From Haloarchaeobius salinus (lineage in GTDB: Archaea; Halobacteriota; Halobacteria; Halobacteriales; Natrialbaceae), in the NCBI RefSeq assembly GCF_024464185.1, contig NZ_JANHAU010000002.1:1-64000 (forward strand): a DNA stretch of 64,000 bases, read 5' to 3'. The notes beneath the pieces are model-generated. The model saw only the letters and a list, made by a program, of their open reading frames with translations, was not told the DNA's origin and ran no database searches. Below, one piece after another: positions 40,251 through 49,551 of this stretch (the stretch's first letter is position 1; every line of letters begins with the position of its first letter). The position numbers and the translations under genes were made by a program.

Positions 40251-41171
40251 ATGCCCACCGTCGTCGCCGTCGGCAGCGCCCTGCTCGACCGCATCTACCC
40301 CGTCACCAACCTGCCGGAACCCGACGGCGGCGCGTTCGCCCGCGACGAACGACTCGCGGCCGGTGGCGTCGCCGCGAACGTCGCCACCGCCTGCGCCCGG
40401 CTCGGCCGTGACGCCGGCGTCGTCAGCCGCATCGGGCACGACGACGACGGCGACCGCATTCTCGACTCGCTTGCTGCCGAAGACATCGACGCCAGCCACG
40501 TCGCCCGCGGCGACGAACGGTCCAGCTACGCGATGATACTCCGGGACGACGACGGCCGCCGGATGATAATCGCGGGCGGCGAGAGCATCCCGAAGCTCCG
40601 GCTGGACGACGCCGCCCTCGACTACTGCCGCGATGCAGACGTGGTGTTCACCAGCGCCTACGCGCCGGACAGGGTCGTCTCGCGTCTCGTCCAAGCGGCC
40701 CGAGCGGACGACGCGTTCCCGCCCATCGTCTTCGACCTCGCCGGCCCACTCGAAGAACTCGAAGGCCGTGGCACGGAGCCGGCGACCATCGACGACCTGC
40801 TCCCGGTGGTGGACTGCTTCGTATCGAGCGAGGTGCCCCTGCGCTCCTATCTCGGCTGCGACGGGCGCGAGGCGGCCGCGGAACTGCGCGACCGCGGGGT
40901 CACGCGGGCCGCCCTGACGCGTGGCGAGGACGGCGCGCTGTTGCTGGACGGTGACGACGTGGTGGAGGTCCCCGCGTTTCGGGTCGACGCGGTGGACACG
41001 ACCGGTGCCGGCGACGCCTTCTCGGCCGGGCTGGTGGATGCGTGGATTCTCGACGGGAAACCGGCGGCCGAGGCGGGGCGGTTCGCGGCCGCCGTGGCGG
41101 CGGAGAACTGCCTCGGTGAGGGTGCCCGTGGCGGGTTGCCGGGGCGGGAGACGGTGCTGGAGCGACTCTGA
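40251..41171 (+). CDS. PfkB-family carbohydrate kinase
   Basis: A 306-residue ribokinase-fold kinase. The N-terminal substrate signature AAGGVAANVATACARLG and the C-terminal phosphate/anion-hole motif DTTGAGDAFSAG with catalytic Asp are both intact. The phosphorylated sugar or nucleoside cannot be assigned. It starts one base after the DUF5807 stop. Confidence 0.9.
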   Translation: MPTVVAVGSALLDRIYPVTNLPEPDGGAFARDERLAAGGVAANVATACARLGRDAGVVSRIGHDDDGDRILDSLAAEDIDASHVARGDERSSYAMILRDDDGRRMIIAGGESIPKLRLDDAALDYCRDADVVFTSAYAPDRVVSRLVQAARADDAFPPIVFDLAGPLEELEGRGTEPATIDDLLPVVDCFVSSEVPLRSYLGCDGREAAAELRDRGVTRAALTRGEDGALLLDGDDVVEVPAFRVDAVDTTGAGDAFSAGLVDAWILDGKPAAEAGRFAAAVAAENCLGEGARGGLPGRETVLERL

Positions 41172-41197
41172 TTCCCCGCGAACACAACCTGCGTTCG

Positions 41198-41449
41198 CTA
41201 CGCGTTCCGGTCGAGCCAGTCGCAGAACTCGTCGAAGTCGTTCGCACCTGCACGCTCGGCTATCTCACGGAGTGTCCCTGTCCGCAGTTCGCCGTGCAAC
41301 GGAACCGTAACCTGTCGCCTGTCGTCCTCGTTCGTCGGGTGCTCGTAGTACAGCTGTGCGTGGTCACCGGTCGTTCGTCGCCACTCGAAGCCACCGGTGT
41401 TTACGAGTACCTTCACGACCTCCCTGCCGGAGAACGTCCGCCGGCCCAT
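41198..41449 (-). CDS. hicA: HicA-family toxin (mRNA interferase)
   Basis: An 83-residue protein with the HicA double-stranded-RNA-binding-like fold. It begins FSGREVVKVLVNTGGFEWRR, the catalytic His is in TTGDHAQLYY (family GSH, here GDH), and the tail VPLHGELRTGTLREIAERAG matches. HicA cleaves mRNA and is blocked by HicB. The gene directly follows hicB without spacing, antitoxin first. Confidence 0.88.
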   Translation of the reverse strand: MGRRTFSGREVVKVLVNTGGFEWRRTTGDHAQLYYEHPTNEDDRRQVTVPLHGELRTGTLREIAERAGANDFDEFCDWLDRNA

Positions 41450-41719
41450 CTATTCGAGCACGTCCGGCGGTTCCTGGTCGCCAGTCGTATTGTCCTCGGG
41501 CTCGATTCCCGTCTCACGAAGCTCCTCCTCGCTCGGTTCGTGCCCCGCTTCTCCCCGGTGAAGGGCGACGGCCTCGTCGAGGTTGTCGAGTGCCTCGCCC
41601 CGGGACTCGCCCTGCGTCGTCACGCCAGTCTCGACGTCCTTGGCGATCCACCAGCCGTCCTCGCGCCACAGACGAATCTCGTCGTCGTGAGCGTCGCCGT
41701 CCCGCGTCGAACTGGCCAT
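41450..41719 (-). CDS. hicB: HicB-family antitoxin
   Basis: An 89-residue protein with the HicB partial RNase-H-like domain: LWREDGWWIAKDVETGVTTQ then GESRGEALDNLDEAVALH. No C-terminal DNA-binding domain is evident; the tail is acidic. I chose the ATG at 41719. It would bind HicA and mask its active site. hicB first, hicA second is the less common order in bacteria but usual in haloarchaea. Confidence 0.85.
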   Translation of the reverse strand: MASSTRDGDAHDDEIRLWREDGWWIAKDVETGVTTQGESRGEALDNLDEAVALHRGEAGHEPSEEELRETGIEPEDNTTGDQEPPDVLE

Positions 41720-41777
41720 CACCGGAAGTTTGGCCGTTTTGTGGGATAAACGTTCGGCCGAGTTCGGAGTCGACGGC

Positions 41778-42458
41778 CTACACCGTCACCGGATACGTCA
41801 GCGAGAACTCCCAAGTGAACTCGACGAGGTCATCGTCGGGTATCTGAAACTCGCTCTCGAAGGTGTACTCGCCCGCAGGGACACAGCCACGGGGGCTGTT
41901 GACGAGCACGGAATAGGTGTTGGTGAACGTCTCGGCCTTGCCCAGTGTTATCTGGAACGCGTTGTTCGGCGGGCTGGACGGAACATCGATCCGGTTCCAG
42001 CACTCGCCATCCCGCGAGTCCGGGACTACGTTGGCCTCGCGGTCGCCGTCCTCGTCGTTGATGAACGAATTGTGGATGTCGTGTGGATGCAGGAGCAGTC
42101 CCTCGGATTCTGGCCCGCCACCCACGAACGGTGCCGACAGCGGCGCGGAGCCGATGAAGTTCAGGTCCCGGGGTCGTCCCTCGTTCGTGACGCCGATCTC
42201 TATCTCCGCCGGGTGCTCCGCAGTCGCCTCGCTCAGTTTCTCGACGTGGAAGGAGATGTTCGCGTCGGCGATGGAGTCCGGTGGTTCGACGGTGGTTGTC
42301 GGTTCTGCGGTCGGTGTCGCGGTCGGCGCTGCCGTCGTCTCGGTGGGCGTTGTGGTCGTGGCGCTCGTCGTCTCGGCTTCTGTCTCCGAACCATCCAGTG
42401 CGGAACATCCCGGGAGAGCGACCAGTCCGAGACTGGCGAGGAGGCGGCGGCGGTCCAT
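41778..42458 (-). CDS. Lipoprotein with Thr-rich stalk
   Basis: A 226-residue secreted lipoprotein. The Tat-like signal MDRRRLLASLGLVALPGC has its lipobox Cys at residue 18. A Thr/Pro/Ala-rich stalk (about residues 25-60, probably O-glycosylated) is followed by an immunoglobulin-like domain with GECWNRIDV and GCVPAGEYTFESEF. It is a paralogue of the protein at 51395-51991, which shares HCWRLN...LPAGEYS. No function is known. I chose the ATG at 42458. Confidence 0.8.
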   Translation of the reverse strand: MDRRRLLASLGLVALPGCSALDGSETEAETTSATTTTPTETTAAPTATPTAEPTTTVEPPDSIADANISFHVEKLSEATAEHPAEIEIGVTNEGRPRDLNFIGSAPLSAPFVGGGPESEGLLLHPHDIHNSFINDEDGDREANVVPDSRDGECWNRIDVPSSPPNNAFQITLGKAETFTNTYSVLVNSPRGCVPAGEYTFESEFQIPDDDLVEFTWEFSLTYPVTV

Positions 42459-42515
42459 ACAAGCGGTTCTCACCGATAGGATAACTGTCTTGTCCCGAGA
42501 ACGAAACCGCGACCG

Positions 42516-43613
42516 TTACCGCTCGGTCTCGACGCCCTCGTCGTCGTCCTCGGGCTCTAAGTTCCGGAAGCCGTCGAGGATGACCTGTTTCGCGGTCGCG
42601 CCGCGGGTCGTCCAGTGGTGGGCGTAGTCGAGCATGTCGCCGTAGATGTCGGGCTTGCAGCCGGCGGCCTTGGGGTGGCCGCCGCCGTTGACTTGCGCGG
42701 CGACCTCGTGGCAGCGCTCGAACTCGTCGGTGCCTCGGATTGAGGCGGAGCCGGCGGGCTTCACGACGACGCTCGCGTCCGCGCCCTGCTCGCGAAACGC
42801 CTCGGCGACCTCGTTCTGGGAGCAGCGGCCGTAGGTGACGCCGACGGTCCAGCCGTTGACCTCACGGATCTCGCCGCGGTCGACGGCCTTCTCGATGAGC
42901 GCCTCCTTCTCGACGCGGCGCTCGGCGAGCAGCTTCTCGGCCTCGGGCGGGAGGTCCGCGCCCCCCTTGGCGACGATGTCGACGTACTCGTCGGGTTCGA
43001 GCCAGTACGCGAGGTCCGCGAGGTCTCCGCTGCGCTCGTCCTCGCGCAGCCAGAGGTCGTGGTCGCGGGTGACCGCGGCGAGGTCGACGAACTTGTCGTC
43101 GAACTCGTAGTCGAGCGAGCGCACGGCCACGTCGGCGGTGCACTCCTCCTCGCCGTCGCCGACGACGAGGTCGACGCCCGCGTCGCGGACGGCCTGTTCG
43201 ACCTCGGGGTCCCACTGGTGGTGGTCGAACCAGCGCACGCTGTCGGCGGTCTCGAGCAGCATGTCGAGCTCCGCCTCGACGTACTCGAACCTGTCCGGGC
43301 AGAGGTCGCAGACGAACACGTCGAGTCCGGGCTCGCCGAACTCGGCGACGAGTTCCATGCCCTCCTCCAGGTCGTGCGGACTGGCCGGGATCAGTCCGGC
43401 CTCGCCGAAGGCCTCCCGGAGCAGCGCGACGCAGGCCAGTCCGTCGGCATCGGGGTCGGCCACCACGGCCACCGATTTCCCCTCCAGTGCGGACATCGCC
43501 TCGCGCTCGCGTCGCTCGTCGTCGACCTCGTCGGGGACGAAGAAGCCGGTGCCCGGCAGGACCGACTTGCGGGCCAGCGGCATGTCCTCGTCAGCGATGA
43601 GTTCCTCGTTCAT
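42516..43613 (-). CDS. DHH-family phosphoesterase
   Basis: A 365-residue protein of the DHH/DHHA1 superfamily. Metal motifs DPDADGLACVALL (DxD), VCDLCPD and FDHHQWDPE (DHH) are present, with VTRDHDLWLRE for the fourth site. The C-terminal DHHA1 domain has VNGGGHPKAAG for substrate binding. Related archaeal enzymes include RecJ-like nucleases and oligonucleotide/cyclic-dinucleotide phosphodiesterases; the length fits the compact type. I chose the ATG at 43613. Confidence 0.88.
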   Translation of the reverse strand: MNEELIADEDMPLARKSVLPGTGFFVPDEVDDERREREAMSALEGKSVAVVADPDADGLACVALLREAFGEAGLIPASPHDLEEGMELVAEFGEPGLDVFVCDLCPDRFEYVEAELDMLLETADSVRWFDHHQWDPEVEQAVRDAGVDLVVGDGEEECTADVAVRSLDYEFDDKFVDLAAVTRDHDLWLREDERSGDLADLAYWLEPDEYVDIVAKGGADLPPEAEKLLAERRVEKEALIEKAVDRGEIREVNGWTVGVTYGRCSQNEVAEAFREQGADASVVVKPAGSASIRGTDEFERCHEVAAQVNGGGHPKAAGCKPDIYGDMLDYAHHWTTRGATAKQVILDGFRNLEPEDDDEGVETER

Positions 43614-43727
43614 ACCCCGGAAGAGTGGGGGGAGCGGGAAGAAGCCGCCGGTTCCCGGGCGGGGCGGGGTCGTGCCCGTGCCTGCACCATCGGTGGTTTT
43701 TCGGTCCACGCTCGCGCCAGTCGCGGC

Positions 43728-44525
43728 ATGGACGTCCCCGACGGCTGGACGACCGATACCGTCCACGCGAACGACGTCGACCTCCAGTACCACCGCACCG
43801 GTGAGGGACCGCCGCTCGTCGTCGCCCACGGCTTCTACGAGAACGCGCGCTGTCGGATTCCACTCGTCGAGGACCTCGCCGAATCCTTCGACGTCGTCGC
43901 CTACGACGCTCGAGGCCACGGCGGCTCCGACGGCCCGGACTGGGGCTACGGCATCGACGACCGCGTGGCCGACCTCGTCGGGCTGGTCGAGGCGCTCGAA
44001 CTCGAGAACCCAATCCTGTTCGGCCACTCCGCCGGCGGCTCGACGATCGCCTGGGCGGCCGCCCGGTACCCCGAACTCCCCCGCGCCGTCGTGCTGGAGG
44101 ACCCCGACGCCTGGCGTGGCGAACCCGACATGACCCCCGAGGAGATGGCCGAGTTCGTCCGCGAGCGCGTCGCGGGGCTCGCAGAGCAGTCGGTCGCGGA
44201 GATCGCCGCGGAGCACGAGGAACTGGCCGACGAACGGGCACGACGGGTCGCCGTCGCAAACAAAGAGTTGAGTCCCAACGTCGCCGGCGTGTACGGGACG
44301 GAGTTGGAGATGACGCCCGACGCCTTCCCCGACATCGCGGCCCCGACGCTGGTCCTGAAGCGGGACACCGAGCCCGAGGAGCGAGCCGAGGACCTGGCGA
44401 TCGCCGACGCGCTCCCCGACGGCCGGCTCGTCCATATCCCCGACGCCGGCCACCACGTCTTCTGGGACGAGTACGACGCGGCGTGGGCCGAGCTCAGGGC
44501 GTTCCTGTACGGGGTGGCGAACTGA
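43728..44525 (+). CDS. Alpha/beta hydrolase
   Basis: A 265-residue serine hydrolase. The oxyanion segment LVVAHGFYENARCR, DARGHGGSDGP loop, nucleophile elbow FGHSAGGS and C-terminal His DAGHHVFWDEY are present. It is divergent from the DHH gene with about 115 bases between starts. The substrate is unknown. Confidence 0.88.
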   Translation: MDVPDGWTTDTVHANDVDLQYHRTGEGPPLVVAHGFYENARCRIPLVEDLAESFDVVAYDARGHGGSDGPDWGYGIDDRVADLVGLVEALELENPILFGHSAGGSTIAWAAARYPELPRAVVLEDPDAWRGEPDMTPEEMAEFVRERVAGLAEQSVAEIAAEHEELADERARRVAVANKELSPNVAGVYGTELEMTPDAFPDIAAPTLVLKRDTEPEERAEDLAIADALPDGRLVHIPDAGHHVFWDEYDAAWAELRAFLYGVAN

Positions 44526-44603
44526 CCGCAGCGGCGTTCTGCAGCTGCCGCACCCCCGGCACGGCACTCGGACGACGGGTCCCCCGTCGCCGGTTCGGCA
44601 GCG

Positions 44604-45692
44604 TCAGTTCGCCTCGGTAGCGGGGACGGTCATCTCGACGACCGTCCCCTGTGGCTCGTTCCGCTCGAACGAGAGGTCGCCGTTCGACATGGTGACGGTC
44701 CAGTACATCAGCCACAGGCCGAGCCCGGAGGCGTGGACGAGGGAGTCCTCGCTTCCCTCACGGATGGCGTCGAGTTCGTCCTCGGGGATGCCATCGCCGG
44801 TGTCGGAGACGGACACGGTGACGGTGTCCGGCGGATCCCGGTCGATCGATACCCGGACATCGGTCCCGGGGTCGTTGTGTCGGACGGCGTTCTCGACGGC
44901 TTCTGTCACCGCGAAGTCGAACCGGTGATGCACGTCGGCGGGGGCGGACGGCGGCAGGTCGGTGGTGACGGTTGCGTCATCGTATTCTGCCAGTACGTCT
45001 TCCACGCTACCCTCGACCACCTCGGTGAGGTCGAGTTCGTCGGTGAACTCGTTCTCCCAGACCTGGTTGAGCCGCTTCGCCTGGTTCCCGAGCCGCTCGA
45101 CGTTCTTCGTGTGCTTGCGGATGGTCCGCAACGTGGCTCTCGAATCGTCCCTCGGTTCGGTGTCGAGCAGCGACTCGGTGTACCCTCGGATGACGGTGGT
45201 CTCGTTCCGGAGGTTGTGGCGGAGGGCGCGGTTGAGGACGGACAGTCGGCGGTGCAGTCTGGTGGTGTAGTCCGTCTGTTCGCGGAGGGTCTTCCGTTCG
45301 TTCCACAGGCGCTCCCGGTACTCCGCGACGCCGAGTCCGACGATGGCGGTTGCCCCCGACGCCGTCACCAGCAGGACCGGGATGTTCTGGAGCTCGACGC
45401 CATCGAGCTGCTGCATCTTGATGAGGAGTGTGGCGACGACGAGGCCGACGAGGCCCGAACCCAGGACCCAGAAGAACACCCGGAGGCCGTCGTGCGTGTC
45501 GAGATCGAGCCGGGAGAGTCGCACGCCCCCGTAGAGCAGGGCCGTCCCGAGGAGTCCGAGGAGCACCGCCTCGACCGCTGTCGCGACGCCGTCGTTGCCT
45601 CCACCGACGAGGTGGACCGCTGCGGCCACCAGGTACCCGACACCGAGTCCCACGACCGGCAGGGAGGGATGTCGGTCGAAGACCCCGGTCAT
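44604..45692 (-). CDS. Membrane-bound sensor histidine kinase
   Basis: A 362-residue kinase. About four N-terminal membrane helices (residues 11-125) form the sensor. The H-box ALRHNLRNE has the phospho-accepting His159. The ATPase domain has the N-box AVTEAVENAVRHN, G1 VSDTGDGIPEDEL and G2 GLGLWLMYW. No response regulator gene is adjacent, so the partner is elsewhere. The group is the haloarchaeal HisKA_4/HATPase type. Confidence 0.92.
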   Translation of the reverse strand: MTGVFDRHPSLPVVGLGVGYLVAAAVHLVGGGNDGVATAVEAVLLGLLGTALLYGGVRLSRLDLDTHDGLRVFFWVLGSGLVGLVVATLLIKMQQLDGVELQNIPVLLVTASGATAIVGLGVAEYRERLWNERKTLREQTDYTTRLHRRLSVLNRALRHNLRNETTVIRGYTESLLDTEPRDDSRATLRTIRKHTKNVERLGNQAKRLNQVWENEFTDELDLTEVVEGSVEDVLAEYDDATVTTDLPPSAPADVHHRFDFAVTEAVENAVRHNDPGTDVRVSIDRDPPDTVTVSVSDTGDGIPEDELDAIREGSEDSLVHASGLGLWLMYWTVTMSNGDLSFERNEPQGTVVEMTVPATEAN

Positions 45693-45793
45693 ACCCGATT
45701 CATGTCACCACCTGTTAATGTAGCTATGGGGGAAACAGCCCCTCTCACGACCTCCCGACGCCGGGTGAGCCGGACACGCTGGCCGGAACCGGC

Positions 45794-46222
45794 CTACGCC
45801 TCCTGCAGCTGGCGCACCGTCAGCACGGGGCTCTCGCAGGTGCGGACGACGCGCTCGGCGACGCTCCCGATGAGGAACCGGTTCTCGCCGTGACGGCCCC
45901 TGGTGCCGGTCGCCACGACGTCGGCGTCCACCTCGCGAGCGTACGCACAGATCTCGGCGGCCGGCCGGCCCTCGCGGACGGCCGTCTGCACCGGCAGGTC
46001 GGTGTCCGCGGTGACCTCCGTCAGCGCGTCCTCCGCGCTCTCCTCCAGCGCCTCGCGGAACTGGTCCCGGACCGACTCGGGCGAGGACTCCACCTCGCTC
46101 GCGTCGATCACGTACAGCGCGTGGACCGTCGCGTCGAAGCGCTCTGCCAGGTTGAGAGCGACCGCGACCGCTCGTTTGACGCTCTCGGAGCCGTCGGTGG
46201 CGATGACGACGGTGTCGAACAT
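45794..46222 (-). CDS. Universal stress protein (UspA family)
   Basis: A 142-residue single-domain UspA protein. It begins MFDTVVIATDGSESVKRAV with the first ATP-binding Asp, and the C-terminal loop GTRGRHGENRFLIGSVAERV gives the G-x2-G-x9-G-S/T ATP-binding pattern. The ATG at 46222 is the first in a normal position. It lies next to the first structured repeat. Confidence 0.92.
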   Translation of the reverse strand: MFDTVVIATDGSESVKRAVAVALNLAERFDATVHALYVIDASEVESSPESVRDQFREALEESAEDALTEVTADTDLPVQTAVREGRPAAEICAYAREVDADVVATGTRGRHGENRFLIGSVAERVVRTCESPVLTVRQLQEA

Positions 46223-46316
46223 GGTCTGGGGTTTTCCGGCTGACGGCATAAATCTGCGGACATTTCCGTCAGCAGTCTGTGGCTGGCGTTGGAGCGAGAG
46301 GGCTGGCTCGGCTGTC

Positions 46317-46549
46317 GTGGGACTCGCTGGTATCAACAACAGCCAGAAAGCCCCCGACTGCTCGACGTTCGAGGCGAAGTAAGCACCGCAGGTACGAGGA
46401 GCGCAACGAGCCGCAGTAGTCGAGCAGTCGGTCCCTTTCAGTCCCACCCACCGCACCGCGCCTCACACCTCCCCAGCCGGTTCGCTCGGTCGCAAGCTCT
46501 CACTGGCCGTCGGAATCGCTTGCGATTCCGAGACAGCCGCGCGCCACCC
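46317..46549 (+). repeat. Structured repeat element, copy 1 (downstream of mutS)
   Basis: This 233-bp element shares a backbone with 49552-49935. It begins GTGGGACT, which pairs with AGTCCCAC at 46440-46447. A CTGG/CCAG stem (46327-46330/46343-46346) is followed by AGAAAGCCCC. A 13-bp perfect stem CCGACTGCTCGAC/GTCGAGCAGTCGG (46354-46366/46419-46431) encloses a core with GCACCGCAGGTACGAGGAGC (46383-46402). After the first closing stem come CCCACC, CCTCCCCAGCC, a CGGAATCGC/GCGATTCCG hairpin and the end CCGCGCGCCACCC. It has no coding potential and fills most of the space between the Usp and mutS genes. Confidence 0.8.
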
Positions 46550-46575
46550 GGAAAAACGGGTGCTGTCGCCGCCGT

Positions 46576-49212
46576 TCACTCCCGCTGCAATCGCTCCTGC
46601 CACTCCTGCACGCGCTGCATCAGCTCGACGGGCGAGGTGCGGTCCACGTCGATGTCGTCCAGTTCGTCCAGAATCGCCGCCGTCTCGGGGTCGATGGCCG
46701 GTTCCGGCTCGCGGCCGCCGTCCGCGGTCGTCATCGTCCCGCTGTCGAGGTCGAAGACGACCTGCCTGGTGCCGTCGCCGTCGCCGCCCCCGCTGCCGCG
46801 GGCCTCGATGGCCTTCTCCTGTCTGAGCCGGTCGAGCACGTCGCGCGCCCGGTCGACGACCGGCCCGGGGACGCCGGCGAGGTCGGCGACGTGGATGCCG
46901 TAGGAGCGGTCGGTCGGGCCCTCCCGCACCGTCCGGAGGAACGTCACGTCGCCGTCGCGCTCGTCGGCCGCGACGTGGACGTTCTGGACGCGGTCGAGGT
47001 GCTCGGCGAGGCCGGTCAGCTCGTGGTAGTGCGTCGCGAACAGGGTCTTCGCGCGGATCTCGTTGTGGAGGTACTCGACGGCGGCCCAGGCGATGGAGAT
47101 GCCGTCGTAGGTGGCGGTGCCGCGGCCGACCTCGTCCAGGATGACCAGCGAGTCCTCGGTGGCGGAGTGGAGGATGTTCGAGAGCTCCTGCATCTCGACC
47201 ATGAACGTCGAGCGGCCCTGGGCGAGCTCGTCCAGCGCGCCGACCCGGGTGTAGATACCGTCGACCAGCCCGACGGTGGCCTCCCGGGCGGGCACGAAGC
47301 TGCCGACCTGCGCGAGCAGGACGATGAGCGCGGTCTGTCGCATGTAGGTGGACTTCCCGCTCATGTTCGGGCCGGTGACGACGGTGAACGTGCGCTCGTC
47401 GTCCATGTGGCAGTCGTTCGGGACGAACTCGACGGTCTGCTCGACGACGGGGTGGCGGCCGGCGGTGACGTCCAGCCCGCGGCCCTCGGTCAGCTCGGGG
47501 CGGGTCCAGTCGTTCGAGACGGCGTGGGTCGCGAGGCTCGCGAGCACGTCGACCTCGGCGACGGTCCGGCCCACGTCCTGCAGGAGTTCGGCCCGGGCCG
47601 CGACCCGTTCTCGGAGCTCGTCGAAGAGCCGGGCCTCCAGCTCGCCGCGCTGCTCCTCCAGCCGGAACAGCTCGCGCTCCTTCTCGGCGAGCTCCTCGGT
47701 CCGGAACCGCTTCGAGTTCTTCAGCGTCTTCACGTGCTCGAAGTGCTCCGGAACCCCGTCCGCAGCCGACTTGCCGACCTGCACGTAGTAGCCGTCGGTC
47801 TTGTTCCGGTCGACGGTGACGTGGCTGAGGCCGTGCTCGCGTTTCACCCGGTCGGCGAGTTCGTCGAAGTACGCCTGTGCGGCCTCGTGGCGTTCGCGCA
47901 GTTCGTCGAGCTCGTCGTCGTAGCCCCGTTGGAACAGCCCGCCCTGCGTCGTCGTCTTCGGCGGGTCCTCGACCAGTGCGTCGGCGAGCTCCTCCCGCAG
48001 GTTCGCGGCGGCCGCCCGGTCCGGCCGCGAGAGGATGTCGGGAAGGGGGGAGTCCGCGAGCTGCGACGAGGCCTCGACGGCCTCGACGAGCTCGGGGAGC
48101 ACCCCCAGCGTGTCCCGCACCCGGAGCAGGTCCGTCGCGTCCGCGCTCTCACCGACCGCCTTCGCCGCCAGCCGTTCCAGGTCGTAGGCAGAATCCAGCA
48201 CCTCGCGAATCTCCTCGCGGCCGAGCGCGCCGGCGGCGAAGGCGGCGACGCTCGCCTGCCGTTCTTCGAGCGTGCCCCGGTCGCGTCGGGGTCGCTGGAG
48301 CCACTCCTTCAGCAGCCGACCGCCCGGGCTCGTGACGGTGTGGTCGACCGTCGCGAAGAGGCTGCCCGCGCGGTCGCCGTGCATCGTCTCGGTGAGTTCG
48401 AGGTTGCGCTGGGTCGTCGCGTCGAGTTCGACGTGCTCGCCGCCGTGGTAGGGCTGGACCCGGGTCATCGACGCCAGCACGCCCGTTCCGGTCTCGTCGA
48501 CGTACGCGAGGACTGCGCCCGCGGCGCGGACGCCGAGGTCGCCCACACCGAGCGTCGCGAACGTGTCGTCGCCGAACTGGTCGCGGGCGACGTGGCTCGC
48601 CTTCCCGGGGGCGAAGGAGTCCGCGTCGGGCAGCGAGAGCCGCGCGCCGGTGCGCTCCTCGATCCGGTCGCAGAGGTCGCCGTCGTTCCGCACGTCGGGG
48701 CCGGGGAGCACCTCGACGGGGCTGAACCGGTAGAGCTCGGTGAGCGCGGCGTCGGTCCCGTCGACCGTCGTCACGTGGAACCGGCCGGTCGTCACGTCGG
48801 CGAACGCGAGTCCGTAGGTGGCGTCGTCTCCCTCGTCCGCCCGCACGACCGCGGCGAGGTACTGCGCGTCCACACCGGCCACGTCGAGGAGGGTACCGGG
48901 CGTCACCATGCGCTCGATCTCGCGATGGATGTCGCCGCCGTCCTCGTGCTGCTCCGCGACGGCGACCGTGTAGCCGCGCTCGACCAGCGCCTTCAGGTAC
49001 GGCGTCAGGTCGTCGACCGGCACGCCCGCCATCGGGTACGACGAGCCGTGGCTGGACTTCTGGCTCACCTTCAGGTCCAGCTCGTCGGCGACCAGCTCGG
49101 CGTCGTCCGCGAAGAACTCGTAGAAGTCACCGCACTGCATCGCGAGCACGTCGGCTGCAGTCTCCTCTTTCAGCCCCAGGAACTCCCCGACGATGCCCGT
49201 CGCCTCTGTCAT
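46576..49212 (-). CDS. mutS: DNA mismatch repair protein MutS
   Basis: An 878-residue MutS1-type protein. The mismatch-binding motif GDFYEFF, near residue 28, contains the Phe-x-Glu pair. The ATPase domain has Walker A GPNMSGKSTYMRQ near residue 615, Walker B LVILDEVGRGTATYDG and the ATHYHEL switch. The clamp and lever domains are in the normal order. Full length for the family. No mutL gene is adjacent, although the two are often neighbours in haloarchaea. Structured repeats flank it on both sides. Confidence 0.96.
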   Translation of the reverse strand: MTEATGIVGEFLGLKEETAADVLAMQCGDFYEFFADDAELVADELDLKVSQKSSHGSSYPMAGVPVDDLTPYLKALVERGYTVAVAEQHEDGGDIHREIERMVTPGTLLDVAGVDAQYLAAVVRADEGDDATYGLAFADVTTGRFHVTTVDGTDAALTELYRFSPVEVLPGPDVRNDGDLCDRIEERTGARLSLPDADSFAPGKASHVARDQFGDDTFATLGVGDLGVRAAGAVLAYVDETGTGVLASMTRVQPYHGGEHVELDATTQRNLELTETMHGDRAGSLFATVDHTVTSPGGRLLKEWLQRPRRDRGTLEERQASVAAFAAGALGREEIREVLDSAYDLERLAAKAVGESADATDLLRVRDTLGVLPELVEAVEASSQLADSPLPDILSRPDRAAAANLREELADALVEDPPKTTTQGGLFQRGYDDELDELRERHEAAQAYFDELADRVKREHGLSHVTVDRNKTDGYYVQVGKSAADGVPEHFEHVKTLKNSKRFRTEELAEKERELFRLEEQRGELEARLFDELRERVAARAELLQDVGRTVAEVDVLASLATHAVSNDWTRPELTEGRGLDVTAGRHPVVEQTVEFVPNDCHMDDERTFTVVTGPNMSGKSTYMRQTALIVLLAQVGSFVPAREATVGLVDGIYTRVGALDELAQGRSTFMVEMQELSNILHSATEDSLVILDEVGRGTATYDGISIAWAAVEYLHNEIRAKTLFATHYHELTGLAEHLDRVQNVHVAADERDGDVTFLRTVREGPTDRSYGIHVADLAGVPGPVVDRARDVLDRLRQEKAIEARGSGGGDGDGTRQVVFDLDSGTMTTADGGREPEPAIDPETAAILDELDDIDVDRTSPVELMQRVQEWQERLQRE

Positions 49213-49330
49213 GGCAGGTAGTGGTCGGGAGACGGAGTAAAACCCTGCGGGTTCCGCGTCGGTCGCTGGTGGTCCGTGTCGCGTTCGGCCTGCCGAAGCC
49301 CTTTAGCCACCTCCGCGAGGTGGTTGTCGT

Positions 49331-49510
49331 ATGGCCGGCGACCCGAACCGACTCGTCCGCGCGCTCGCCAACGCCGTCGTCGCCTTCGGCGTCACCGCCG
49401 GGATGGGGATGCTGCTGCGCGTTCCGACCGACGTGGCGTTCCTGCAGGGTGGGGCCGTCGCCGTCGCGCTCGTCGTCGGGACGTTCGCCGTCGCGTCGAT
49501 GGGCTACTGA
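49331..49510 (+). CDS. Small two-helix membrane protein
   Basis: A 59-residue protein, MAGDPNRLVRALANAVVAFG onward, with two hydrophobic segments (about residues 10-32 and 38-57) separated by RVPTDVAFLQGG. GC-rich codon usage like neighbouring genes supports it as real. Function unknown. It is divergent from mutS with 118 bases between the starts and lies just before the second structured repeat. Confidence 0.6.
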   Translation: MAGDPNRLVRALANAVVAFGVTAGMGMLLRVPTDVAFLQGGAVAVALVVGTFAVASMGY

Positions 49511-49551
49511 CTGTCTCTGTCTTCGATGCCTCAGCAGAAACGCTGGTTTTC

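Noticed and set aside
46891-49221. 776-codon plus-strand frame opposite mutS
   Set aside because: Antisense of mutS, which has all expected motifs on the minus strand.
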